Below are positions 30,483 through 37,349 of a stretch of 37,349 bases of DNA, one piece after another. Numbering within the stretch: the first letter of the stretch is position 1; each line of letters begins with the position of its first letter. The notes beneath the pieces were generated by a model, which saw nothing but the letters and a program-made list of their open reading frames with translations, was not told the origin of the DNA and searched no databases. Both the position numbers and the translations under genes were made by a program. The DNA lies in contig CALMFJ010000085.1 of the NCBI GenBank assembly GCA_937862865.1, forward strand, positions 1 through 37,349. The letters run 5' to 3'. Source of the stretch: an uncultured Pseudomonadota bacterium. GTDB taxonomy: Bacteria; Desulfobacterota; Syntrophorhabdia; Syntrophorhabdales; Syntrophorhabdaceae.

Positions 30483-33125
30483 ATGAGTTTCCTCCGCGCA
30501 TTTCCGGTATTGCTCGTTTTTTTACTGCTTTTCACAATCGGCCCGGCTCTTTCGTCCGGAACAACCGCCGATGATCCCTCTCATACTATTAAGCAGATAG
30601 ATGAACTGAGACGGCAGGGCAAGCTTCGTGCCGCAACCGGTCTTGCAATCGGGCTGGTCCGGGACACCGAGAAGAGATTCGGACCGGACGACCCCAATAC
30701 TGCCCGTGTGCTTTTTACGCTCGGCAATCTTTACCGGTTTTCCGGTGACTACGTTCAGGCCGAGCCCCTCTTGAGGCGGGCATTATCGATCTTAGAAAAG
30801 GCCCGTGGCGGTCACGGCAGCCTGCTCGTCCGTACACTCGTCATTACGGCAATGGTTTACAATAGTACGGGCCGGCATGCCGAGGCTGAACCCCTGCTCA
30901 AGCGCGCTCTCGATATCCAGCAGCGGGCCACGGTCCGAAATCAGGAAGGCATCGCCTTTTCCTGGACCCTGCTCGCCGAGGTGTACCATTTCACCGGACG
31001 CCAGCCGGAAGCGGAACCGCTCATGCAAAAGGCCCTGGATATCTGGGAAAGATCTGACGATTACACACCTGACAGAATAGCATACGCCCTTACCGCGATC
31101 GCCCGGATCTACCGGAACACAGGCCGTTTTGCCGAGGCCGAGCCTCTTATACGGCGCTCTCTCGCCATATCTGAAAAGAGCCTCGGGCCCGAGCACGGAA
31201 ATGTCGCGTTCGCACTGACCAACCTTGCCCTTATATACCGGAGGACGGGGCGCTCCGCCGAGGCTGAGCCGCTTTACCTGAGATCTCTCGCAATTGCGGA
31301 AAAAAACCGCAGCCCGAATCACCCGCTGATCACCGGGACCCTTATCAACCTCGCTTATCATTACGGCATTGCCGGGAAACACAAAAAAGCCAATGTCACG
31401 TTCAAAAGAGCGGCCAGGCTCCAGGAATCTCAACGCCAGTCAGTCTTTACCCTCCTGACGGAAAAACAGAAGCTCTCCTATATTAAAACCCAGGAATTTG
31501 GCATCTATGGATATGTCAGTCATACCCTGGGATTTCCGCATGTCTCCGAAACCGCTGTCACGGACACCTTCGATACCTGGCTGCGATGGAAGGGATCAGT
31601 TATCGAGGCACAGGGGCGTTTTCTCGATGCAGTCTATACATCGGAAGACCCCAAAACGCGGCATAAACTAACAGGTCTTTCGGAAGTGAAAAAGGAGCTC
31701 GCCCGGCTTGAGCTATCGGGGCCGGAAAAGATAGGGGTGGAAGATTACAAGAAACAAACCGCCGAACTGGAAAAGAAACGCGAAGCGCTCGAGATCGAGC
31801 TCATGTCAGAGAACAGGGATTTCATGCTTCAGAAGACGTCCCAGGATGCGAGCGTCGACGTATTGACCTCGTATATGCCGAAAGATGCGGTCTATCTCGA
31901 TTATGCAAAGATACGGCTCCTTGATTTCCGCAAAAAGAAATGGATGGGCCCTCACTATCTTGTCTTCCTGTTTTCGCCGGGGGCCGCAAAGTCAACGCAG
32001 CTTCTCGATATGGGCCCCGCCGACAAGATCGACGCGCACATCAATGCATATCTCGGAGAGATGGCGCGGGCGGGAAGCGAAGGGAAGCTGCCTGACGAGA
32101 CGAAGCTGAGAAAGGAGGCCTCCGCCCTTTACGATATCCTCATACGGCCGATAGAGGGTGTTTTTCCGGGAAGGAGCCGCATACTCATAAGCCCCGACGG
32201 GAACCTCAACCTGATCCCGTTCGAGGCCCTTGTCGACCCTGCCGGCAAGTATTTCATTGAAAAGGCGGTGATAAGCTACGTCGGGGCGGGACGGGACATC
32301 ATCAAGTTCTCGCGGATCTCTCTCAAGGGCGGCGCCTCGCTTATCATAGCAGATCCCGATTATGACCTCGGGCAGAACGAGATCGAAAGCGCCAGGAAAA
32401 GCGCCGGTGCTCCAACGTCCCGGGCGCGGTCCATCACCGTCAGGGACCTCGAAGGGATGCACTTTGACCGCCTGCCCGATACAAAGAAAGAGGCCGATGT
32501 TATCGAAAAGATCCTGCGCGAGATGTTTTCCCAAACCGTCTCTAACCGCCAGGACAAAAAGGCCCTCGAGCACACACTCTTCGAAAGCCATTCACCGAAG
32601 GTGCTCCACCTGGCGACTCACGGTTACTTCCTGACAAAACCGGAATCGAAAATGGCCGACGCCCTGGCCGATATCACCGATGCGGATGACCTGCTCGCAA
32701 ATCCCCTGCTCGTTATCGATAACCCGATGCTCCGGTCCGGAATTGTTCTGGCCGGCGTCAATACGTCCCTCAAGACCGGACAGGATGAAGGCATGGTAAC
32801 GGCAGAAAAGGTCCTCGGGCTTCGCCTGAAGGGTACGGACCTCGTCGTATTGTCCGCCTGCAGGACCGGCGTCGGCGACGTTCAGAGCGGGGAAGGCGTG
32901 TTCGGCCTGAAAAGGGCCTTCATCCTTTCCGGGGCCAAGTCGATCATCATGAGCCTGTGGAGCGTGCCCTCGCAGGAAACCGTAGACCTGATGAGTTCCT
33001 TCTACACGCAGATATCAGAGGGAAAGACCCCGTCCGTGGCCTTGCGGCAGGCGAAGCTGTCGATAATGCAGAAACAGCCCCATCCGTTCTTCTGGGCGGC
33101 TTTCATACTGACAGGCACGCCCTGA
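30483..33125 (+). CDS. Exported TPR-repeat CHAT-domain (caspase-like) protein
   Basis: 880 residues. The signal peptide (about 1-25) is followed by about seven TPR units of the Kinesin-light-chain kind, about 42 residues each between 35 and 310, with AEAEPL in each. A helical linker comes next, then a CHAT domain from about 540. The catalytic dyad is His713 (LHLATHGYF) and Cys793 (VLSACRTGVG), followed by GEGVFGLKRAF and SLWSVPS. CHAT domains are caspase-family proteases; TPRs bind partners or substrates. The signal peptide places the protease outside the cytoplasm. The target is unknown. It has its own promoter and meets the lipocalin gene tail to tail. Confidence 0.9.
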   Translation: MSFLRAFPVLLVFLLLFTIGPALSSGTTADDPSHTIKQIDELRRQGKLRAATGLAIGLVRDTEKRFGPDDPNTARVLFTLGNLYRFSGDYVQAEPLLRRALSILEKARGGHGSLLVRTLVITAMVYNSTGRHAEAEPLLKRALDIQQRATVRNQEGIAFSWTLLAEVYHFTGRQPEAEPLMQKALDIWERSDDYTPDRIAYALTAIARIYRNTGRFAEAEPLIRRSLAISEKSLGPEHGNVAFALTNLALIYRRTGRSAEAEPLYLRSLAIAEKNRSPNHPLITGTLINLAYHYGIAGKHKKANVTFKRAARLQESQRQSVFTLLTEKQKLSYIKTQEFGIYGYVSHTLGFPHVSETAVTDTFDTWLRWKGSVIEAQGRFLDAVYTSEDPKTRHKLTGLSEVKKELARLELSGPEKIGVEDYKKQTAELEKKREALEIELMSENRDFMLQKTSQDASVDVLTSYMPKDAVYLDYAKIRLLDFRKKKWMGPHYLVFLFSPGAAKSTQLLDMGPADKIDAHINAYLGEMARAGSEGKLPDETKLRKEASALYDILIRPIEGVFPGRSRILISPDGNLNLIPFEALVDPAGKYFIEKAVISYVGAGRDIIKFSRISLKGGASLIIADPDYDLGQNEIESARKSAGAPTSRARSITVRDLEGMHFDRLPDTKKEADVIEKILREMFSQTVSNRQDKKALEHTLFESHSPKVLHLATHGYFLTKPESKMADALADITDADDLLANPLLVIDNPMLRSGIVLAGVNTSLKTGQDEGMVTAEKVLGLRLKGTDLVVLSACRTGVGDVQSGEGVFGLKRAFILSGAKSIIMSLWSVPSQETVDLMSSFYTQISEGKTPSVALRQAKLSIMQKQPHPFFWAAFILTGTP

Positions 33126-33135
33126 CAGAAGAAGC

Positions 33136-33170
33136 GTTTCAAGTTTCAGCTGTCACGTTTCAGGGAAAAG
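33136..33170. repeat. Single heptamer array 8
   Basis: GTTTCAA, GTTTCAG, CTGTCAC, GTTTCAG, GGAAAAG in tandem in the 61-bp gap between the convergent TPR-CHAT and lipocalin genes. There is no mirrored arm. Confidence 0.65.
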
Positions 33171-33186
33171 CAAAAAACGGCGTGGG

Positions 33187-33720
33187 TCAGGGGAATTGGT
33201 GCTGGACTATGATCAGTTTGTCGGTGTCGAATCCCATGGTCTTTGCCTTTTCGATGAGAGCGGTCTTGACCGGTTCGTCCGGTTTGGGAGTGCGGGAGAG
33301 GATCCAGAGGTAATTTCGGGTGTTGCCGCATACTATGGCCCAGGTGTAGTCCCTGTCAAGGGCGATAATGTTATATGCGCCGTAGAAGGGCCCGAAAAAG
33401 GACACCTTTAATTGCCCGATGTCCGGGCTCCCGACGAAATATCCCTTGCCCGTCGCCCTTTTCCATACCTTCTTCCCGGGATTGAAACCGGAATTTATGA
33501 CGTCGATCCCGCCGTCCTTTCGCATGGTATATTCGGCCCGGACGTTCGTAAGGCCCCGCTCGAACGAATGGTCGAGGCGGGCTATTTCGTACCAGGTCCC
33601 CGTATAGCGGCCCGCGTCGAACCCTTTCACTGGTTCGATCCCCGGCGGGACACTCACACATGCGGCTAAAAACAATGTAAATGCTATAAAGATCAACATA
33701 TTAACTGACATTTTTTTCAT
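33187..33720 (-). CDS. blc: Outer-membrane lipoprotein lipocalin Blc
   Basis: 177 residues from the ATG at 33720 with AAAGGAAA upstream. The signal peptide ends in the lipobox LAAC with lipidated Cys21, and the residue after it (Val) fits outer-membrane sorting. The lipocalin signature GTWYEIARLDHSFERGL and the strands VRAEYTMRKDGGIDVINSGFN and NYLWILSRTPKPDE match E. coli Blc closely. It binds lysophospholipids or fatty acids and helps envelope maintenance under stress. Confidence 0.92.
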   Translation of the reverse strand: MKKMSVNMLIFIAFTLFLAACVSVPPGIEPVKGFDAGRYTGTWYEIARLDHSFERGLTNVRAEYTMRKDGGIDVINSGFNPGKKVWKRATGKGYFVGSPDIGQLKVSFFGPFYGAYNIIALDRDYTWAIVCGNTRNYLWILSRTPKPDEPVKTALIEKAKTMGFDTDKLIIVQHQFP

Positions 33721-33793
33721 ATGTTTCCTTTGTATGGCACGCATATATCAAATTTAATTCGGAAAAATAGCAATTGCAAAGAAAAAAACACGC

Positions 33794-33823
33794 TTGCCTT
33801 CTTGAAATGCTTAAAGGTATACT
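33794..33823 (+). promoter_or_regulatory. Possible promoter of the RND efflux operon
   Basis: TTGCCT, 18 bp, TATACT. It would give a leader of about 115 bases. The 224-bp gap around it holds no gene and no recognised operator. Confidence 0.4.
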
Positions 33824-33944
33824 CAAAAAAAGGTATGATCGGACCCGATTGGTGTCGCAGTGGGTCTTTAGCCTGTGGCGCCGGCGAAGAACAAAGCACA
33901 GTCCCCTACCGGACTGAAACCTATTCCGTGCATGGAGCTCCAGA

Positions 33945-35297
33945 ATGATCCGTGAAAAACGTCATCTTTTTCTCCGTAATAAGAAAAGCGGGATATTCCT
34001 GGCGGTCATTGTTCTCCTTATGATCGTTATCGTTGCCGGCGGCTGTTCGAAAAAAGCCAAGCAGGCGCCGCGCGAGGCCGAGGTGACCGTCACGACGGTA
34101 AAACAGGCCAATACGCCTGTGGCATTCGAATTTGTTGCCCAGACACAGAGCTCCCACGAGGTCCAGATACGGGCACGGGTGAGCGGGTTCCTTGAAAAAA
34201 GGGTCTACACGGAAGGCACCGTTGTAAAAAAAGGCAGCACCCTTTTCATAATGGACAAGAAACCGTTCCAGGCACAGGTGGCTGCCGCCGCCGCGGGGCT
34301 GGCCCGGCAAAAATCGAACCATGAAACCGCGCGCAGGAACCTGGAGCGTGTAAAACCGCTCGCCGAGCAGAACGCACTTTCCCAGAAGGACCTTGACGAT
34401 GCCAACCGCAATTTCGAAACGACCGCGGCTGAGGTCGAGCAGGCCAGGGCCCAGCTCCTGACGCAGCAGCTCGACCTGTCCTATTGCACGATCACATCCC
34501 CCATCACCGGCATAACCGGTGCGGCGATGGTCCAGGACGGCGCGTACGTGAACATGCAGAATAGCCAGCTGACCACCGTATCGGTCCTGTCCCCCATGTG
34601 GGTCAATTTCAGCATCTCCGAAAATGATGTGAAGAGGTACGCCGACAGGGTCGCCGCCGGCCAGATCATTCCCCCGAAAAACGACAACTACGAGGTCGAG
34701 ATAATCCTGGTCGACGGGACAATATTCTCCGAAAAAGGTGCGATAACGTTCGCCTCCCCGTCATACGACCCGAAGACCGGCACATTCCTGCTCCGGTCGA
34801 GCTTCCCGAATGCAAAAGGATACCTCCGGCCGAACCAGTATGTCCGCGCCCGGATGAAAGGGGCCGTCCGCCGCGACGCCATATTAATACCCCAGCGGGC
34901 CGTTCAGCAGGGCGCCAAGGGACATTTTGTATGGGTGGTGAACAAGGAGGGAAAGGCCGAGTTCAGGCCGGTAACGGTAGGCGACTGGTACGGGGACAGC
35001 GTCTTCGTCGATGCAGGATTGCGGACCGGAGATCAACTCGTCATCGACGGGATGCTTGGCGTGCGCACGGGCGAGACGGTCAAGATCAAACAGACAGCCG
35101 CGGAACAGCCCGCCGGAAAACGCGGCGAGGCGCCGGCGGTCAAAATGGAGCCCGCACCCCCCAAACCTCCCGTAAAGCCCGAAACATCGGCCCCTGCCAG
35201 GGGCGCCGCTCAACCGTCTGAACCAGCTGCTCCGGCAAAACCAGCCGCCAAGCCGGCCTCCACCGGAACAAGCGGGAGCCCCAAGCAGGGGAGGTAG
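33945..35297 (+). CDS. RND efflux periplasmic adaptor (AcrA/MexA type)
   Basis: 450 residues. A hydrophobic signal leads to the lipobox AGGC with Cys34. The membrane-fusion layout follows: beta-barrel and lipoyl halves (VQIRARVSGFLEKRVYTEGTVVKKGSTLF and LDLSYCTITSPITG), a helical hairpin between them (about 112-165), then the membrane-proximal domain. It links the inner-membrane pump to an outer-membrane channel. The last 65 residues (about 385-450) form a Pro/Ala/Lys-rich tail that is longer than in most relatives. The pump gene starts three bases after its stop. No TolC gene or TetR regulator is visible. Confidence 0.92.
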   Translation: MIREKRHLFLRNKKSGIFLAVIVLLMIVIVAGGCSKKAKQAPREAEVTVTTVKQANTPVAFEFVAQTQSSHEVQIRARVSGFLEKRVYTEGTVVKKGSTLFIMDKKPFQAQVAAAAAGLARQKSNHETARRNLERVKPLAEQNALSQKDLDDANRNFETTAAEVEQARAQLLTQQLDLSYCTITSPITGITGAAMVQDGAYVNMQNSQLTTVSVLSPMWVNFSISENDVKRYADRVAAGQIIPPKNDNYEVEIILVDGTIFSEKGAITFASPSYDPKTGTFLLRSSFPNAKGYLRPNQYVRARMKGAVRRDAILIPQRAVQQGAKGHFVWVVNKEGKAEFRPVTVGDWYGDSVFVDAGLRTGDQLVIDGMLGVRTGETVKIKQTAAEQPAGKRGEAPAVKMEPAPPKPPVKPETSAPARGAAQPSEPAAPAKPAAKPASTGTSGSPKQGR

Positions 35298-35300
35298 GGC

Positions 35301-37349
35301 ATGTTCTCCCGGTTTTTCATTGAGCGTCCCATCTTTGCGACCGTTGTAGCCCTCATCATAGTCATCGCGGGGCTTGTGGCGATGAACGCCCTTCCCGTTG
35401 CCCAGTACCCGACCATAACCCCGGTCCAGATACAGGTCACAACAACGTACCCGGGCGCCGACTCCAAAACGGTCAGCGATTCCGTGGCGGCACCCATCGA
35501 GGCACAGATCAACGGTGTCGACAACATGCTCTACATGACATCGACGAGCTCGAACACGGGCCAGTTGACCCTGACCGTCTATTTCACGTTGAACACGGAC
35601 CCCGACATAGCGCAGGTCCAGGTCCAGAACAGGGTCAACCTCGCGATGCCCCAATTGCCGGAGGCCGTGACGCAATTCGGCGTTTCCGTCGAGAAGAAAT
35701 CATCGAATATCCTGATGATCGTTTCGGTCTTCAACAAGGACGGCCGCTACACGGCGGATTACGTCAACAATTATGCGAACGTATACGTCCTCGATGCGGT
35801 AAAACGGGTGGAAGGCGCAGGCCAGGCGCAGATATTCGGTCTGCCCGACCAGGCAATGCGGATCTGGATGAACCCCGACCGCATGGCGTCACTCGGCATC
35901 ACGACAACGGATATCCAGCAGGCCATCAAAAAGCAAAACGCCCTCTGGGGCGCCGGCCAGGTCGGCCAGCAGCCAAACGACCCCAGGGTCCAGTTGACCC
36001 TGCCTGTCGTCACCCAGCCCCCGTTCACGAACCCGAGGCAGTACGAAAATATCATCCTCAAAACAAGTGCTGACGGCTCCGCCATCGTCAGGGTCGGCGA
36101 CGTAGCCCGGGCCGAGGTCGGCAAAAAACAATACATTGACGACAACAAGGTGAACGGGATTGCGGCGACGCCGGTGGCGGTGTACCAGCAGCCGGGAGTC
36201 AACGGGCTCGATGTCTCGAAGGCCGTCCGGAAGACCATGGAAGAACTGAAAAAGTCGATGCCGGACGGGATGGACTACAGCATCACGCTCGATACGACCG
36301 ACTTTGTCCGCATCTCGATCGAGGAGGTCATCCATACGCTTTTCGAGGCGGTCATCCTCGTCATTTTCATCGTCTACCTCTTCCTGCAGAGCTTCCGGTC
36401 AACCATAATCTGCACCGTTGCAATATTCGTCTCACTGATAGGCACATTCTGCGGCATGCTGGCGCTTGGTTTTTCCATCAACCTTCTCACTCTCTTCGGG
36501 GTCGTGCTCGCCATAGGCATGGTTGTCGACGACGCGATCGTCGTCGTCGAGAACGTCGAGCGCAACATGATGAAAAAGCACCTCCCGCCCAAGGAGGCGA
36601 CCATAAAGGCCATGGAGGAGATAGGTACGTCTCTCATCGCCGTGGTGCTCGTTATGGCCTCGGTCTTCATCCCGGCAGCCTTCCTTCCCGGTACGACAGG
36701 GCAGCTCTACAAGCAGTTTGCGATCACGATCGTCATCTCGGTCGCCCTTTCCGGTTTTACGGCCCTGACGCTGACACCCGCGATGTGCGCGATCATGCTC
36801 AAGCACGGCCAGCCGTCGGAAAAAGGGCTCTTCAAGTACTTCAACCGGTTCTTTGCATGGTTCAACCATGGTTTTGACCGTTTCACGGTATTGTTCGGCG
36901 ACCTCGTCGTCATGATGATCAAGAGGATGACGATCGCTTTCTGTGTCCTGGCGCTCTTGATCGGCGGGCTCCTGTACCTTTTCCACGCGATCCCGACCAG
37001 CTTCGTGCCCAATGAAGACCAGGGTTATCTCATGGGCATCCTCCTCATGCCGGATGCCGCAAGTTTAAAGCGCACCTCGGAAGCGGCCGATGAGATCGAC
37101 AAGGTCTTCGCAAAACAGCCGGGCGTCAAGGACCGGACCATCATCAACGGCTACAGTCTCATCGACGGCCAGTTCAAGAGCAATGCCAGCACGATCTTCG
37201 TCACCCTCAATGATTTCAAGGAACGCTACTCGTCCATGAAAAAAGCAAAGCAGGAAAATGCCAGGGCTGTCGTGCAAGGCGTTATGGCGCAATCCAGCCA
37301 CTTGAAGAAAGGCATATTCTTCCCCATCGTACCCCCCGCAATCCCCGGT
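35301..37349 (+). CDS. RND efflux pump, HAE1/AcrB type (partial, 3' end outside)
   Basis: 683 codons, open to the window end; the family is usually about 1030-1060 residues. It begins MFSRFFIERPIFATVVAL, the standard first membrane helix. The large periplasmic porter loop follows, then helices 2-6 with GMVVDDAIVVVENVERNM, where Asp410 and Asp411 are the proton-relay residues matching AcrB 407/408. GGGGAGG lies 5 bases upstream. It exports hydrophobic compounds by proton antiport. An anaerobe feeding on aromatics could use it against toxic substrates, but the specificity is not readable here. Confidence 0.93.
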   Translation, partial: MFSRFFIERPIFATVVALIIVIAGLVAMNALPVAQYPTITPVQIQVTTTYPGADSKTVSDSVAAPIEAQINGVDNMLYMTSTSSNTGQLTLTVYFTLNTDPDIAQVQVQNRVNLAMPQLPEAVTQFGVSVEKKSSNILMIVSVFNKDGRYTADYVNNYANVYVLDAVKRVEGAGQAQIFGLPDQAMRIWMNPDRMASLGITTTDIQQAIKKQNALWGAGQVGQQPNDPRVQLTLPVVTQPPFTNPRQYENIILKTSADGSAIVRVGDVARAEVGKKQYIDDNKVNGIAATPVAVYQQPGVNGLDVSKAVRKTMEELKKSMPDGMDYSITLDTTDFVRISIEEVIHTLFEAVILVIFIVYLFLQSFRSTIICTVAIFVSLIGTFCGMLALGFSINLLTLFGVVLAIGMVVDDAIVVVENVERNMMKKHLPPKEATIKAMEEIGTSLIAVVLVMASVFIPAAFLPGTTGQLYKQFAITIVISVALSGFTALTLTPAMCAIMLKHGQPSEKGLFKYFNRFFAWFNHGFDRFTVLFGDLVVMMIKRMTIAFCVLALLIGGLLYLFHAIPTSFVPNEDQGYLMGILLMPDAASLKRTSEAADEIDKVFAKQPGVKDRTIINGYSLIDGQFKSNASTIFVTLNDFKERYSSMKKAKQENARAVVQGVMAQSSHLKKGIFFPIVPPAIPG

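Noticed and set aside
33721-33944. Riboswitch or small RNA before the efflux operon
   Set aside because: Only short, weak stems are visible and no known riboswitch core could be matched by eye.
34884-35675. Minus-strand frame (263 codons) across the two efflux genes
   Set aside because: Antisense to two genes with clear family motifs; its Gly/Arg-rich content mirrors their Pro/Ala codons.

Overview
The window is 37.3 kb of tightly packed chromosomal DNA carrying about 33 genes and no phage, transposon, rRNA, tRNA or CRISPR array. The gene content suggests an anaerobic, aromatic- or acyl-CoA-metabolising bacterium of the Deltaproteobacteria/Desulfobacterota type, possibly a Syntrophorhabdus-like lineage. 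The evidence is an ATP-dependent benzoyl-CoA reductase operon, an ADP-forming acyl-CoA synthetase, a thiolase/DUF35 pair, a type III glutamine synthetase and a TPR-CHAT protein. The lineage is an inference; no marker gene settles it.

Layout. 1-1815: the 3' end of mltG, then a thiolase and its DUF35 partner, closed by a clear intrinsic terminator. 2099-3280: an HD-domain hydrolase. 3409-8757: an SOS mutagenesis locus, with lexA facing away from imuB, a DUF6504 gene and dnaE2; both sides carry LexA boxes. 8772-10332: two exported proteins of unknown function. 10412-15054: a minus-strand operon with four genes in the order bzdN-O-P-Q, preceded by a small protein with an internal duplication. 15445-21577: a geranylgeranyl-reductase-type flavoprotein, a DEAD-box helicase, an exported serine hydrolase, fructose-1,6-bisphosphatase overlapping a YajD-type HNH protein, and an exported Cache-domain protein. 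21726-27797: a DUF486 membrane protein, a D-2-hydroxyacid dehydrogenase, glutamine synthetase III and the acyl-CoA synthetase. 28064-33720: an exported coiled-coil protein, a small four-Cys protein, superoxide dismutase, a DUF4126 membrane protein, an exported TPR-CHAT protein and a lipocalin. 33945-end: an RND efflux adaptor and the first 683 codons of its pump.

How the genes fit together. The reductase, thiolase and acyl-CoA synthetase fit dearomatisation of an aryl-CoA, thiolytic cleavage and ATP recovery from acyl-CoA, but they are in separate transcription units and the ring-cleavage genes and the ferredoxin are not here. The SOS locus is self-contained: LexA should repress itself and the ImuB/DnaE2 mutagenic polymerase through boxes of the GAAC-N4-GTTC type.

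The most unusual non-coding signal is a set of eight intergenic arrays built from 7-bp units. Six of them have a left array and a complementary right array, so they can fold into long hairpins. The unit sequence differs between loci but the period and layout are the same. Four of the six lie between convergent genes and two lie in divergent promoter regions, where one supplies the -35 box of the TPR-CHAT gene.
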